DNA from: Halobacillus litoralis
GTDB lineage: Bacteria; Bacillota; Bacilli; Bacillales; Halobacillaceae
Assembly: GCF_009856355.1 (NCBI RefSeq)
Contig: NZ_WMEW01000005.1
Coordinates: 1 to 64,000, forward strand
DNA length: 64,000 nucleotides
Reading direction: 5' to 3'
A model generated the notes under the pieces. That model did no database searches, was not told the origin of the DNA, and saw only the letters and a list, made by a program, of their open reading frames with translations. Positions 16,648-25,961 of this stretch are shown here, one piece after another. The translations under genes and the position numbers were made by a program. Numbering within the stretch: the first letter of the stretch is position 1; each line of letters starts with the position of its first letter.

Positions 16648-17691
16648 ATGATATCCATCCAGGAGCTCAGCAAAATTTACACATCCAAGAACAGACAAGT
16701 GATCGGGGTGGACGAGGTTTCACTGGATATTCAGGAAGGTGAAATTTATGGAATTGTAGGATACAGCGGAGCCGGGAAAAGTACACTTCTCCGGTGTATG
16801 AATATATTGGAACGCCCCACATCCGGGAAGGTTTACATTGATGGAATCGATCTCCTTTCCTTGTCCAAAAAGGACCTCAGAAAAGCGCGCCAGTCCATAG
16901 GTATGATCTTTCAGGGATTCCACCTTGCCATGGGGAAAACCGTTTTGGAAAACGTGGCGTTTGCCCTGAAGGCAGCTGGTAAACCAAAGCAGGAGCGGCA
17001 CGACCGTGCGCATCGGCTTCTTGAACTCGTCGGTCTAAGCGATAAAGCTGATCAGTACCCGGCCCAATTGAGCGGCGGACAGAAACAGAGGGTCAGTATT
17101 GCCCGTGCGCTTGCCAACGATCCTAAAGTGCTGCTGTGTGATGAAGCGACTTCAGCGCTCGACCCGAATACGACGCAGTCTATCCTGAAGCTCTTAAAAA
17201 AGATCAATCGTGAACTGGGGCTTACCATCGTACTCATCACACACGAAATGGAGGTTGTAAAAGAGATCTGCGACCGCTGTGCCGTCATGGAAGATGGAAG
17301 GATAGTGGAGCAGGGGGCAGCCTACGAAATCTTCGCTTCTCCCCAAAATGCTTTGACGAAGCGGTTTATCCGAACCGTGATTGATTTTCATGTGCCGGAA
17401 GAGCTGTTGAAAAACAGCCGGGGTACGATTGTTCAAATGAAATTTACCGGAGGAAAGGCCGGTGATACCGTAGTGTCGGATCTGCTTCAAAATTATAAAA
17501 TCAAAGGAAATATCCTGCATGGAAATGTTGATTACATACAGGAAAAGGCACTTGGTACGTTTGTGATGGAATTAACAGGTGAATCGAATGAAGTCGACAG
17601 AGCTGTAGAAAGTCTGCGGACGATACTGGATGAAGTGGAGGTGCTGAATCATGATCGAACAGCTGATCAACCTGTGGCCCGAGCTGAATAA
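16648..17691 (+). CDS. metN: Methionine ABC importer ATPase MetN
   Basis: 347 residues. Walker A GYSGAGKS (about residue 38), signature LSGGQKQRVSIA, Walker B VLLCDEATSALDP and the H-loop ITHEM are intact. The last 90 residues form the C-terminal NIL domain, which in MetN binds methionine and inhibits transport when the cell is full. First gene of metN-metI-metQ behind a SAM riboswitch. ATG has AAAGGAGG. It overlaps metI by 41 bases. Confidence 0.95.
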   Translation: MISIQELSKIYTSKNRQVIGVDEVSLDIQEGEIYGIVGYSGAGKSTLLRCMNILERPTSGKVYIDGIDLLSLSKKDLRKARQSIGMIFQGFHLAMGKTVLENVAFALKAAGKPKQERHDRAHRLLELVGLSDKADQYPAQLSGGQKQRVSIARALANDPKVLLCDEATSALDPNTTQSILKLLKKINRELGLTIVLITHEMEVVKEICDRCAVMEDGRIVEQGAAYEIFASPQNALTKRFIRTVIDFHVPEELLKNSRGTIVQMKFTGGKAGDTVVSDLLQNYKIKGNILHGNVDYIQEKALGTFVMELTGESNEVDRAVESLRTILDEVEVLNHDRTADQPVARAE

Positions 17692-18313
17692 ATCATTTAT
17701 CGAAACATTGATCATGGTGGGGATCGGGCTCGGGGTAGCTGTGATTGCCGGTCTTCCCCTGGGACTGCTGCTTTTCGTCACCGACCGTGACTTATTTTTG
17801 GAAAACAAGTGGATTAAAGGGGCTGTAGGTATTTTTGTAAACCTTGTCCGTTCTATTCCATTCATTATCCTGCTTGTGTTCTTATTCCCATTTACTAATT
17901 TTCTTTTAGGCACGACAACAGGACCGATTGCTGCCTCCGTTGCTTTGTCGGCAGCTGCGATCCCATTTTATGCAAGAATTGTAGAATCATCCGCCAGGGA
18001 TATTGATAAAGGTGTCATAGAAGCGGCAATTGCTTGTGGAGCTTCTCCATGGCTGATTATTAAAGATATCATCTTCCCGGAAATCAAGCCGGGTTTGATC
18101 AGCGGCTTAACTATAACGGCGATCAGCCTGATCGGCTATTCTGCAATGGCCGGTGCTATTGGCGGCGGAGGTATCGGAGACCTGGCTATCCGGTACGGCT
18201 ATTACCGTTATGATAATTTTGTCATGTTTACAACGGTTATTGTGCTGATCGTCCTTGTTCAGGTTGTCCAGTACGCAGGAGATTTCCTGGCCAAGACAGT
18301 GAAAAAGAGTTAA
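17651..18313 (+). CDS. metI: Methionine ABC importer permease MetI (MetP)
   Basis: 220 residues with five to six membrane helices and the ABC permease EAA loop (EAAIACGASPWLIIKDIIFPEIKPG). The region VRSIPFIILLV is typical of MetI. It pairs with the MetN ATPase and receives substrate from the MetQ lipoprotein. The start lies inside metN, giving translational coupling. Confidence 0.94.
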   Translation: MIEQLINLWPELNKSFIETLIMVGIGLGVAVIAGLPLGLLLFVTDRDLFLENKWIKGAVGIFVNLVRSIPFIILLVFLFPFTNFLLGTTTGPIAASVALSAAAIPFYARIVESSARDIDKGVIEAAIACGASPWLIIKDIIFPEIKPGLISGLTITAISLIGYSAMAGAIGGGGIGDLAIRYGYYRYDNFVMFTTVIVLIVLVQVVQYAGDFLAKTVKKS

Positions 18314-18347
18314 TTCAAGAGAAATCAATGTTCAGGAGGACGATAAA

Positions 18348-19178
18348 ATGAAAAAAATCATTACCCTTTTTGCTGCATTAACCATCATGACTTTCCTTTC
18401 GGCTTGTGGAGGCAGCGAAGAGAATGCAGATGCAGAAGAGAAGAAAACCATCCGTTTTGGAGCAACTTCCGGCCCATACAGTGATATGGTGAACGAAGCG
18501 ATCGCCCCGCTGTTGGAGGAAAAAGGATATGAAGTAACCAATAAAGAATTTACAGACTATGTACAGCCCAACAAGGCGTTGGCTAATGGAGATCTGGATG
18601 CCAACCTGTTCCAGCATAAAATTTATCTGGAGTCCTTTGCCGAAGAACATAACCTGGATTTGTCCGAGGTGATTATTGTTCCAACAGCTCCTATGGGGAT
18701 TTATTCCAATGATTATGAGGACATTGAAAGTGTTGAAACAGGCAGTACGATGGGGATTCCCAATGACCCGACCAACCTGGCCCGTGCACTGACCATTCTT
18801 GAGGATGAAGGTCTTGTCACGTTGAAGGAGGATGTGGATCCTCTTCGTGCGTCCCTGAATGATATTACAGAAAATCCAAAAGACATCGAATTCGTTGAGG
18901 TGGAAGCAGGCCAGCTGCCACGTCTGGTGGACAGTGAAGACCTTTCCATGGTGCCTGGTAACTATGCTCTTGCTGCTGAGATGGACTTGTTAAGTGCTCT
19001 TGCCCTTGAGGATATGCCTGATGATTACAGAAACCGAGTAGCTGTGAAGACCGAAGATCTGGATGCACAGTTTACAAAGGATATTAAGGAAGTTGTGGAG
19101 TCGGAAGAGTTTGAGGAAATCATGGATGAAAAGTTTGAAGGCTTTGGTAAGCCTCAATGGATGAAAGAAAAAGAATAA
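18348..19178 (+). CDS. metQ: Methionine-binding lipoprotein MetQ
   Basis: 276 residues. A signal sequence ends with lipobox LSAC-G at about residue 20, so the mature protein is anchored by a lipidated cysteine outside the membrane. The NlpA-type body includes IRFGATSGPYSDMVNEAIAP, DYVQPNKALANGDLDANLFQHK and NDPTNLARAL, which mark methionine-binding members. The mature protein is strikingly acidic, as expected for a halophile. Last gene of the operon; a terminator follows. Confidence 0.94.
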   Translation: MKKIITLFAALTIMTFLSACGGSEENADAEEKKTIRFGATSGPYSDMVNEAIAPLLEEKGYEVTNKEFTDYVQPNKALANGDLDANLFQHKIYLESFAEEHNLDLSEVIIVPTAPMGIYSNDYEDIESVETGSTMGIPNDPTNLARALTILEDEGLVTLKEDVDPLRASLNDITENPKDIEFVEVEAGQLPRLVDSEDLSMVPGNYALAAEMDLLSALALEDMPDDYRNRVAVKTEDLDAQFTKDIKEVVESEEFEEIMDEKFEGFGKPQWMKEKE

Positions 19179-19185
19179 GGACGGC

Positions 19186-19214
19186 GCCGTCTTCCCTGGG
19201 AAGGCGGCTTTTTT
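19186..19214 (+). terminator. Rho-independent terminator of metNIQ
   Basis: GCCGTCTTCCC pairs with GGGAAGGCGGC (one wobble) around a very short loop, followed by six T residues. Confidence 0.88.
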
Positions 19215-19426
19215 CAGGTGCACAGCAGGTTGAATAGGTACAAAGGCATGTGACCAGTGCTGGACCGCATGTCGGCTGGAATCAGAGGAGTTTTTTCTGC
19301 ATAGAGCTTATGATGAAGATAAGACAGGGAAGAGGGAACAGATTGGGAAATGGTTCTATTTTTCCTGCTGGAGTGAAACGTATAGTTTTATCATCCGTAT
19401 GAAGAAGTAGAAAGGGTGGGGAGCGC

Positions 19427-20338
19427 ATGACGTTTGTCATTAAAGTAGAAAGTCTGTCCAAAAATTTCGGCCGTGTGCAGGCTGTCAAAGGAGTCTCCTT
19501 TTCTGTTGAGAAGGGGGAAATATTCGGAATCATCGGACCGAACGGGGCAGGAAAAACGACCACACTGGAAATGATTGAAGGGATATTAAAGCCTGACAGC
19601 GGAAGCATTGATGTTTTAGGTTTGACGCCGAACCGGCAGCTCCAACAGCTGAATCAGCAGATCGGGGTGCAATTTCAGTCGGCATCCATTCAAAAAAAGA
19701 TGAAGGTGAAAGAAGCACTGGATCTATTTGCTGCTTTTTACCCCGGGGAGGCCCGGAAAGCCCAACTTGTAGAGATGCTGGGTCTGGAGGAGAAAATGAA
19801 TGTACGATTTGAAAATTTGTCAGGCGGGTGGAAACAACGGGTAACTCTTGCTCTGGCTACTCTTCATCAGCCGGAAATCGTTTTTCTCGATGAACCGAGT
19901 ATGGGACTGGACCCCCACGCCCGCAGGGAGTTGTGGACGTTGATACGCAAATTGAGAGACCAGGGGAGCACCATTGTATTAACGACGCATTATATGGAAG
20001 AAGCCGAACAGCTCTGTGACCGGGTAGCAATGATCTACAGCGGTGAATTGAGGGCTCTGGACCGTCCGTCTGCCCTCCTGGAGAAGAGCGGAGGCCAGTT
20101 GATCACGTTTCAAAGCAGGGATATTCCCTATGTTAAGCTTCGATCCATACCTGGAGTCGTCAAGGTTGATAAAGAGGATGATACGTTCAAGGTTTATAGT
20201 GATGATCTGCAGCTGACCAGTTATCATATTTTCACCTATTGTCATCAGGAGAACTTGTCCTTAATGCATTTCCAATTTGCTAAAGGGACATTGGAAGATC
20301 TATTCGTCCATTACTTGGAAAAGGAGGAAGCCGAATGA
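19427..20338 (+). CDS. ABC exporter ATPase (DrrA/CcmA-like)
   Basis: 303 residues. Walker A GPNGAGKT, Walker B IVFLDEPSMGLDP and H-loop TTHYMEEAEQLCD are intact. The signature reads LSGGWKQR instead of LSGGQKQR; tryptophan in this place is an unusual but tolerated change next to the ATP contact. A C-terminal 80-residue extension is typical of ATPases that pair with ABC-2 permeases. The stop overlaps the permease start by four bases. The substrate may be a drug, lipid or peptide. Confidence 0.9.
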   Translation: MTFVIKVESLSKNFGRVQAVKGVSFSVEKGEIFGIIGPNGAGKTTTLEMIEGILKPDSGSIDVLGLTPNRQLQQLNQQIGVQFQSASIQKKMKVKEALDLFAAFYPGEARKAQLVEMLGLEEKMNVRFENLSGGWKQRVTLALATLHQPEIVFLDEPSMGLDPHARRELWTLIRKLRDQGSTIVLTTHYMEEAEQLCDRVAMIYSGELRALDRPSALLEKSGGQLITFQSRDIPYVKLRSIPGVVKVDKEDDTFKVYSDDLQLTSYHIFTYCHQENLSLMHFQFAKGTLEDLFVHYLEKEEAE

Positions 20339-21075
20339 TTGTCGTCTGGAAGCTTGCTCAGTTGGAAACGAAAATGTTTTTCCGTGATCGTCTCAGCGTG
20401 TTCTGGACCTTTTTATTTCCAGTAGTGATGATTTGGCTGTTCGGATCCATGTTTGGAAATAATATAGAAGGAAATTTCTCTTTTGCAGCCTTATTCATCC
20501 CCTCCTGGATCGGGGTGAATATCGTAACCACATCCTTTTTCACCCTGGGAACAGTACTTGCCAGCTACAGAGAAACCGGAGTTCTGCGCAGGTATCAGTC
20601 CACACCATTGCAGCCGTGGAAGATTCTGGCGGCTCATACCGTGCAGGGGACAGTGATTTTCCTATGTTCTGCTTTACTTCTTCTGGTATTCGGAATGCTG
20701 ATGTACGACCTTGAAATTCCCGTTTACGCTGGAAGTACTTTAGCCGCTCTTTTTCTCAGCATTGCAGCTTTTTTTCCTTTTGCTCTTCTCATTACATCAT
20801 TGGCTAAGAATACACAGTCTGCGGCGGCCATCAGTTCTTTATTTTTGAATTTGATGATCTTCTTGTCAGGAGCGACCTTTCCACTGGAAATGATGCCGGA
20901 AGTTCTTCAATACACGGCGAAAATACTTCCGCTTTATTACGTCATTGAACTTTTGAGGGGGACGTGGAACGAAGCACCCATTTTTGAATATGGATTCGAA
21001 GTGTTTGTATTGATCGGCATTTCCGTATTTTCTACAATATTAGCCGCCAGGTTTTTCCGTTGGAGTGATAGATAG
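20335..21075 (+). CDS. ABC-2 type exporter permease
   Basis: 246 residues with six hydrophobic segments, the membrane half of the exporter encoded with the preceding ATPase. The family motif near the end of the core (FLSGATFPLEMMPEVLQYTAKILPLYYVIELLRG) is clear. Length is normal for a half-size permease that dimerises. The first codon overlaps the ATPase stop (ATGA). Substrate unknown. Confidence 0.9.
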   Translation: MIVVWKLAQLETKMFFRDRLSVFWTFLFPVVMIWLFGSMFGNNIEGNFSFAALFIPSWIGVNIVTTSFFTLGTVLASYRETGVLRRYQSTPLQPWKILAAHTVQGTVIFLCSALLLLVFGMLMYDLEIPVYAGSTLAALFLSIAAFFPFALLITSLAKNTQSAAAISSLFLNLMIFLSGATFPLEMMPEVLQYTAKILPLYYVIELLRGTWNEAPIFEYGFEVFVLIGISVFSTILAARFFRWSDR

Positions 21076-21192
21076 GGAAGGGGCAGGGAAATGCAGGTTC
21101 CCAATGGCGATTCTTGGAACAGACACTGATATTTTCAACCAGCGCAGTGTTTAAAAGAGCTGTCCCAGTTGAGGAGCAGAGGCAGCGAAAGG

Positions 21193-21247
21193 GCATAATA
21201 AACCCGTCCGGAGTGGGAGTGTCTCCCATAGAGGACGGGTTTTATGC
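21193..21247. terminator. Bidirectional terminator with inner hairpin
   Basis: GCATAA..ACCCGTCC pairs with GGACGGGTTTTATGC, with a nested TGGGAG/CTCCCA hairpin inside. It lies between the convergent permease and dehydrogenase genes and should stop both. Confidence 0.85.
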
Positions 21248-21256
21248 TTTTATGAA

Positions 21257-21979
21257 TTAGAACGGATTGGTCGCCCATTGAAGAGACTGCTTAATGAAGA
21301 TTCTCGGATGAAGCTTCAATTGGGCAGTCATATACTCGGCGATGTCCTCCGGCTGCATGTATTTTTCCTTATCCTGCTCTTCCAAACTTTCTCCAAAGGC
21401 CAGTTCTGTGGCCACAAGGCTCGGATTGAGTGTGAAGACACGTATGTTGCTGCGTCGTACTTCCTGCATCAGTGCTTCTGTCATTCCTTGAACGGCGAAT
21501 TTTGATGCACTGTAGGAAGTGGATCCAGCTGTTCCTTTAAGTCCATTGCTTGAAGATACGTTGATGATATCTCCATGGTTTTTATCAAGCATATGAGGGA
21601 GGACGGCTCTTGTTACATGGTAGGTGCCGAACACGTTGACTTCAAATGTCCGTTTCCAATCTTCAGGCTCGATGTCAAGAAAATCACCGTAAAGCCCAAT
21701 ACCAGCATTATTAATGAGAATATCGGCAGGACCGATTTCTTCTTTTAAATGTTCAACCGCCTGTTCAACATCCTCCAAGCGGGCAATATCCACAGAGACT
21801 GCAGCGGCTTGTACGCCATATGCCCTTGCTTCGTCTGCTGTTTTGTTTAACTCCTCTTCTGTGCGGGCCATTAACCCGACATGAACGCCCTCAGCGGCGA
21901 GTTTAAGTGCAGCAGCTTTACCGATGCCGCGTCCGGCCCCTGTGATGTAGGCAGTTTTTTCCGTAATTTCCTGTCCCAT
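21257..21979 (-). CDS. Short-chain dehydrogenase/reductase (3-ketoacyl-ACP reductase-like)
   Basis: 240-residue NAD(P)-dependent oxidoreductase. Visible are the nucleotide motif TGAGRGIG, NNAG (with GIGLYGD), the catalytic serine in INVSSSNG, and the YSASK Tyr-Lys pair, followed by LNPSLVATEL. A charged residue pattern (ARTEEEL) after the second strand suggests NADP. Annotators often call this group FabG-like, but nothing here ties it to fatty acid synthesis. ATG 21979 follows GAAAGGGTG; the longer frame starts without a site. It lies just downstream of the germination operon on the same strand. Confidence 0.87.
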   Translation of the reverse strand: MGQEITEKTAYITGAGRGIGKAAALKLAAEGVHVGLMARTEEELNKTADEARAYGVQAAAVSVDIARLEDVEQAVEHLKEEIGPADILINNAGIGLYGDFLDIEPEDWKRTFEVNVFGTYHVTRAVLPHMLDKNHGDIINVSSSNGLKGTAGSTSYSASKFAVQGMTEALMQEVRRSNIRVFTLNPSLVATELAFGESLEEQDKEKYMQPEDIAEYMTAQLKLHPRIFIKQSLQWATNPF

Positions 21980-22045
21980 TCTGTTCACCCTTTCTTCCAT
22001 TCTTTATTAAAGTGTAAACGGAAGCTGGAAAGGATTCAAAAGATG

Positions 22046-23191
22046 TCACTTCATATTGAAGTTTTGTGTACCAAAGTCTTTAATACTTACATCAGCCTGA
22101 ACGTCAATGTCTATCTGTGGGAAGATGTCATCCCACTCCTCTTTATGTTTATTCCAATAGTCCGGCTGATGGATACGTACCCACTGGGAAAGGTGGACAA
22201 AATCCGTTTCTAATTCTTTCTGCGCGATCTGAAGAATGGCATTGATCTTATCCTCGATATTTTTATCCGCGGCTTCCTTGATTCCTTCTTCCCAGCCCGT
22301 TTTAAAAACGTTGCGGTCGACGCCCCAGTCTTCACCAAGGGATGTGGTCACCTTTACATCAACACTCATGGAAAGCTCCCCGTCAGAGAAGGAAACATCA
22401 AATTTGGAATCCGCCCCCTTAATTTCCAGAACGACAGGTCCGTCTGCGATATTTTTTTCGCTTAAATAAATGTATCCACCTTCTACATTGTTATGGAGGT
22501 AACGGACGCCTTCCATCTTTTCAAGTGGAATCCAGCCGATATATTGGGACGTTTTTCCTGAAATGACGCCGGCGCCGTAGGATTTGATATTTCCATTAAT
22601 GATAGCCATTCCTGGTATGATAAAGCTTTTTTTCTCTGATATATACTGGGACATATCTCCGATCGTTAAGTTTTTAGGGTTGGTATTATTTTTATGGTAG
22701 TTTTCACTTAATTCTTTAATTTGGATGGCTGGAAACAGCTCTTTTTCCGGCTGGGCGTTGAATATTTTCTGAACGGGATCCGCTGTAATGAATACCGGAA
22801 CAGTCCGGCGGAATTCGTGGTCACGGATGTAAAGGTCAATCAGTTGACTGAGCTTTTCTTTTTCAAGCAGCCTGGTTGAAAATAAAATCGATTTTAAATG
22901 GGTATAGTTGGGCGGGCGGTTACTCTCCAGTGAGTTCTCACGGATCATTTCAAACAGCGTCGTTCCGGTTGATTCAAGGTTTTGGTACGGGCTGTCCGTC
23001 TGGGAACTGTCCTGTTGGGTGGGAATCTGTCCCGGCTTTACATACTGATTGATCATTAACATGTGATCCTCTTCGGCAACGTCTAATGCCAGCCCTGTAA
23101 CAATTCCGACATCTTCTATTTCCTTAATATCCCAGCAACCTGTCAAAAGGACAGCGGAACAAATCAGGCAGAAAAGAGATTTAAGTGTCAT
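22046..23191 (-). CDS. Spore germination lipoprotein Ger(x)C
   Basis: 381-residue C subunit of a nutrient-germinant receptor. A short signal ends in lipobox LLTGC-W at about residue 19, followed by WDIKEIEDVGIVTGLALD, the family hallmark; GerC proteins are diacylglycerol-anchored on the spore inner membrane. The C-terminal region (DWGVDRNVFKTGWEEGIKEAADKNIEDKI) is the conserved third domain. The start has AGGAGG seven bases upstream and overlaps gerB by eleven bases. Third gene of gerA-gerB-gerC. Confidence 0.92.
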   Translation of the reverse strand: MTLKSLFCLICSAVLLTGCWDIKEIEDVGIVTGLALDVAEEDHMLMINQYVKPGQIPTQQDSSQTDSPYQNLESTGTTLFEMIRENSLESNRPPNYTHLKSILFSTRLLEKEKLSQLIDLYIRDHEFRRTVPVFITADPVQKIFNAQPEKELFPAIQIKELSENYHKNNTNPKNLTIGDMSQYISEKKSFIIPGMAIINGNIKSYGAGVISGKTSQYIGWIPLEKMEGVRYLHNNVEGGYIYLSEKNIADGPVVLEIKGADSKFDVSFSDGELSMSVDVKVTTSLGEDWGVDRNVFKTGWEEGIKEAADKNIEDKINAILQIAQKELETDFVHLSQWVRIHQPDYWNKHKEEWDDIFPQIDIDVQADVSIKDFGTQNFNMK

Positions 23192-24275
23192 GCGTCTGCC
23201 TCCTCACCAACGATACGAGCAGTAACAGCCCGGGAAATCCAATGATCGCAGCAGCACTGACCCACTGAATATGAGAGGAGTAATCCAGCACTTCTGTAAG
23301 ACCTTCCGGATAAAGGGTTATAGAGAAAATCAAAAGGCCTGCGGCAGCCATACACCACCAGCCCGGCTTCGTTACTTTTCCAATTCCGAGAATCATTCCA
23401 TAGGTATAAGTCGTAAATGAAGTGAAAACAGTGATCAGCCAGCCGAAAATGAAAATCAATTCAAAACGTTCAAAGAAGAAACCTTGAAATTCTATGCTTT
23501 TCGCCATCTCGATCGTTGGAAACGTGATTTCCTTTAGTTCTGCTATGCCTAAAACTCCGATGGTTAAAATGTGGAAGATCACATAAATCACAGCGGTCAC
23601 AATAATACTGGTCCATACAGATAAAGCCAGTTTCTTTATTTTTTTCGTTTTGATAAGGGGAGAGAAAATCATCAGGAATTCAATGCCGATAAATGAAAAG
23701 AAAGAAATCTTCGATTGGGTGACCGTTGTCATAAGATTGCTCTTCAGGACAGGCCGTAAGTTTTGGACGTCCACATCTTTGATACTCAGAAGAGCGAGAA
23801 TGAGAAACATGAACATCATGACAGGAAAGTACAGCTGGAAAAAACGGACGACATCTCCAGGTCCGTTGCTGATTAAATAAAGGCTGACCAGCAGAAATGA
23901 TCCAATGATTACATATAATGGAGTGGTATCCAGCAGGTAATTTTTTATAATAGCTGTGGTTACTCTTAAAATATAGGAGGCTACAATGAGACAGTGAAAA
24001 ATGAAAAAGAGGTTGATCAGCGTTCCGATCCATCTGCCGGTGATCTTTTTTGACATATCAAAGAAAGTGAGACCTGGATAACGGGTGACTAATAAAACAT
24101 ACAAAGTGGTGATCAGGCACATAAGAAGAGCGCCGATGATGATACTGACCCATAAGTCCGGGGAGTTCACTGCGTTGGCCAGATCACGCGGCATCAAAAT
24201 GATCCCTACGCCAATCATCGCTGATATAAAGATGACGATCAGCTGAATGGAAGTCAATTGTCTTAAATCACTCAT
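23181..24275 (-). CDS. Spore germination permease Ger(x)B
   Basis: 364-residue protein with about ten membrane helices, of the GerAB/ArcD/ProY amino acid permease family (APC superfamily). It opens with LTSIQLIVIFISAMIGVGIILMPRDL, the usual GerB start. In characterised receptors this subunit forms the germinant-binding pocket. I use ATG 24275, which has AAGAAGGTGG before it, rather than the longer frame at 24296. It overlaps gerA by eight bases. Confidence 0.92.
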   Translation of the reverse strand: MSDLRQLTSIQLIVIFISAMIGVGIILMPRDLANAVNSPDLWVSIIIGALLMCLITTLYVLLVTRYPGLTFFDMSKKITGRWIGTLINLFFIFHCLIVASYILRVTTAIIKNYLLDTTPLYVIIGSFLLVSLYLISNGPGDVVRFFQLYFPVMMFMFLILALLSIKDVDVQNLRPVLKSNLMTTVTQSKISFFSFIGIEFLMIFSPLIKTKKIKKLALSVWTSIIVTAVIYVIFHILTIGVLGIAELKEITFPTIEMAKSIEFQGFFFERFELIFIFGWLITVFTSFTTYTYGMILGIGKVTKPGWWCMAAAGLLIFSITLYPEGLTEVLDYSSHIQWVSAAAIIGFPGLLLLVSLVRRQTHDT

Positions 24276-25638
24276 CCAAACCACCTTCTTTATCAAATCG
24301 TAACCGGATCAATGTGTCTTTCCATCTGTTTGGGTAATAAGGAGCAAAGGGTTCCAGGTAAGGGACTGTAAAGCTGTTTAACCGGATCAAATGGATACTC
24401 AAAATAAAGACGGCGAGGATTAAGCCGTAAATGCCCAGCAGAGCAGCCGCGAACAACATGACGAAACTCACCGTCCTTAACGCAAGACTGAGGCTGTAGT
24501 CGACAATGGTAAAGGAGCAGATGGCTGCAAAAGCGACGACGATGATCATCAATGGACTGACGATTCCGGCTGTCACAGCGGCCTCACCTAATACAATGGC
24601 TCCTACAATGCTGACAGCCGGTCCTATAGGCTTAGGCAGACGGATGCCGGCTTCCCGTAGAATTTCAATCGTCAGCTGCATGACGAACGCTTCCATGAAT
24701 GATGGGAAAGGTACGCCTTCCCTTGTTTTGGATATGGAAATGGCCAGATCTGTAGGGATTAATCCATGATGAAAGGAAATCAGCGATATATAGATAGATG
24801 GCAGCATGACAGCAAGAAATGCGGCGGCAAACCGCATCAGGCGAATGAGAGAAGCAGGAATCCATTTGAAGTTATAATCATCTGATGTCTGAAAAAGGGA
24901 ATTTAAGGTTACAGGTGCTAACAGGACGGAAGGGGAGCCTTCCACGAAGATGGCCACCTTTCCCTCAGCCAGGGCGTTGGCGACTTTAGCCGGACGTTCG
25001 GTTTCCTGGAGTTCAGGAAATAAAGTGAATGTATTTTTCTCCAGGCTTTGTTCAACCACCCCTCCATCCGGGAGGTAGTCTTCTTTAACCGCCTTTACGC
25101 GCTTTCTTACTTCTTCCAATAATTTTTCGTTGGCTTCCTCCTCCACGTAGGCAATGGTTACATGGGTGAAGGCTTTTAAACCGAGTGACAGGTGTTCGAA
25201 CTTTAGATGCGTAGATCTCAAGTGAACACGGAGGAGCTTGATGTTTGCTTCCAGTGATTCAATAAACCCGTCCCTGGCGCCCCTGAGTGTCATTTCAGAT
25301 ACAGGTTCTGATACAGCACGGTAATGGAATCCGCATGTTTCAACAGCATATACGGTCTCATTCTCAAGCATTAGTGTATATCCATTGAGAAGATGACTAT
25401 CCATATCCTTTGCTTGAGAAAGGATCGTCAAAGGTTCGGCAGAAAATGCATGCTCTACGGTTTTGTCCTCCGGATTATTCCACTCAAGCAGCGGAGCGAG
25501 AATGGAATCCTGGATCTTGGTCATATCTGTAATAGAGGGCATATATAAGACATAAATGTTGTGGGAAGCAAATGGGATGGTTTTGATCGTAACACAGTCA
25601 TCGTTTTTCTTCTGGGACAGGTACTCCTTGACATTCAA
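24268..25638 (-). CDS. Spore germination protein Ger(x)A
   Basis: 456 residues of the GerA family: a soluble N-terminal half and four to five membrane helices in the C-terminal half, with the family block PFPSFMEAFVMQLTIEILREAGIRLPKPIG and the final FTVPYLEPFAPYYPNRWKD. It forms the ion-channel scaffold of the nutrient receptor together with GerB and GerC. The longest frame starts at 25686, but TTG 25638 has GGAGGG seven bases upstream and the family body begins soon after, so I prefer it. First gene of the operon. The germinant cannot be predicted. Confidence 0.9.
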   Translation of the reverse strand: MNVKEYLSQKKNDDCVTIKTIPFASHNIYVLYMPSITDMTKIQDSILAPLLEWNNPEDKTVEHAFSAEPLTILSQAKDMDSHLLNGYTLMLENETVYAVETCGFHYRAVSEPVSEMTLRGARDGFIESLEANIKLLRVHLRSTHLKFEHLSLGLKAFTHVTIAYVEEEANEKLLEEVRKRVKAVKEDYLPDGGVVEQSLEKNTFTLFPELQETERPAKVANALAEGKVAIFVEGSPSVLLAPVTLNSLFQTSDDYNFKWIPASLIRLMRFAAAFLAVMLPSIYISLISFHHGLIPTDLAISISKTREGVPFPSFMEAFVMQLTIEILREAGIRLPKPIGPAVSIVGAIVLGEAAVTAGIVSPLMIIVVAFAAICSFTIVDYSLSLALRTVSFVMLFAAALLGIYGLILAVFILSIHLIRLNSFTVPYLEPFAPYYPNRWKDTLIRLRFDKEGGLDE

Positions 25639-25791
25639 CGGATAGCCCTCCATAAGATTCTTGGAATTTTTATTAGTATGAGCCATTCATGGTGGATTAC
25701 CCTGAAAAGCAGAAGGGACTTCTATATGGAAAAAACTGCTTCATTAGCTGCAGGAAAATAACAAAGGATAAGAAGGAAAGGAGGGTGGAAC

Positions 25792-25893
25792 ATGGGAAAA
25801 AAAGCGAAAAATAAAAGCAAGAAGGATTTAAATGCCCTTCGACGAGAAAAAGGGGAAACAAATGGTACAGGAAAACAAGACCCCTACCGATAA
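25792..25893 (+). CDS. Small basic protein, 33 aa
   Basis: MGKKAKNKSKKDLNALRREK followed by GETNGTGKQDPYR and a stop. An excellent AAGGAAAGGAGGGTGG site lies just before the ATG. About a third of the residues are lysine or arginine. This composition is like small spore core proteins, but I do not recognise the family. It is divergent from the gerA operon. It has no plus-strand terminator of its own: the hairpin after it has its T-run on the minus strand. Confidence 0.55.
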   Translation: MGKKAKNKSKKDLNALRREKGETNGTGKQDPYR

Positions 25894-25923
25894 AAAAAGG
25901 CCTGCTCCTTCTGGGGAGCAGGC
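25892..25923 (-). terminator. Minus-strand terminator next to repeat E
   Basis: GCCTGCTCC pairs with GGAGCAGGC and is followed, on the minus strand only, by seven T residues. It lies downstream of the palindromic segment and repeat core at 25929-26085 and would prevent minus-strand transcripts from running into gerA. Confidence 0.75.
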
Positions 25924-25928
25924 TTCAG

Positions 25929-25961
25929 CTTGTAGAGAAACCCCTGTTTCTTTACAAGCTT
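25929..25961. repeat. Hairpin with AGCTTGTAGAGAAAC arms
   Basis: AGCTTGTAGAGAAAC pairs with GTTTCTTTACAAGCT around CCCT. Nearly the same hairpin occurs at 32536-32569 downstream of the efflux pump gene. In both places it stands beside a second hairpin, so the two are probably related copies. Confidence 0.7.
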
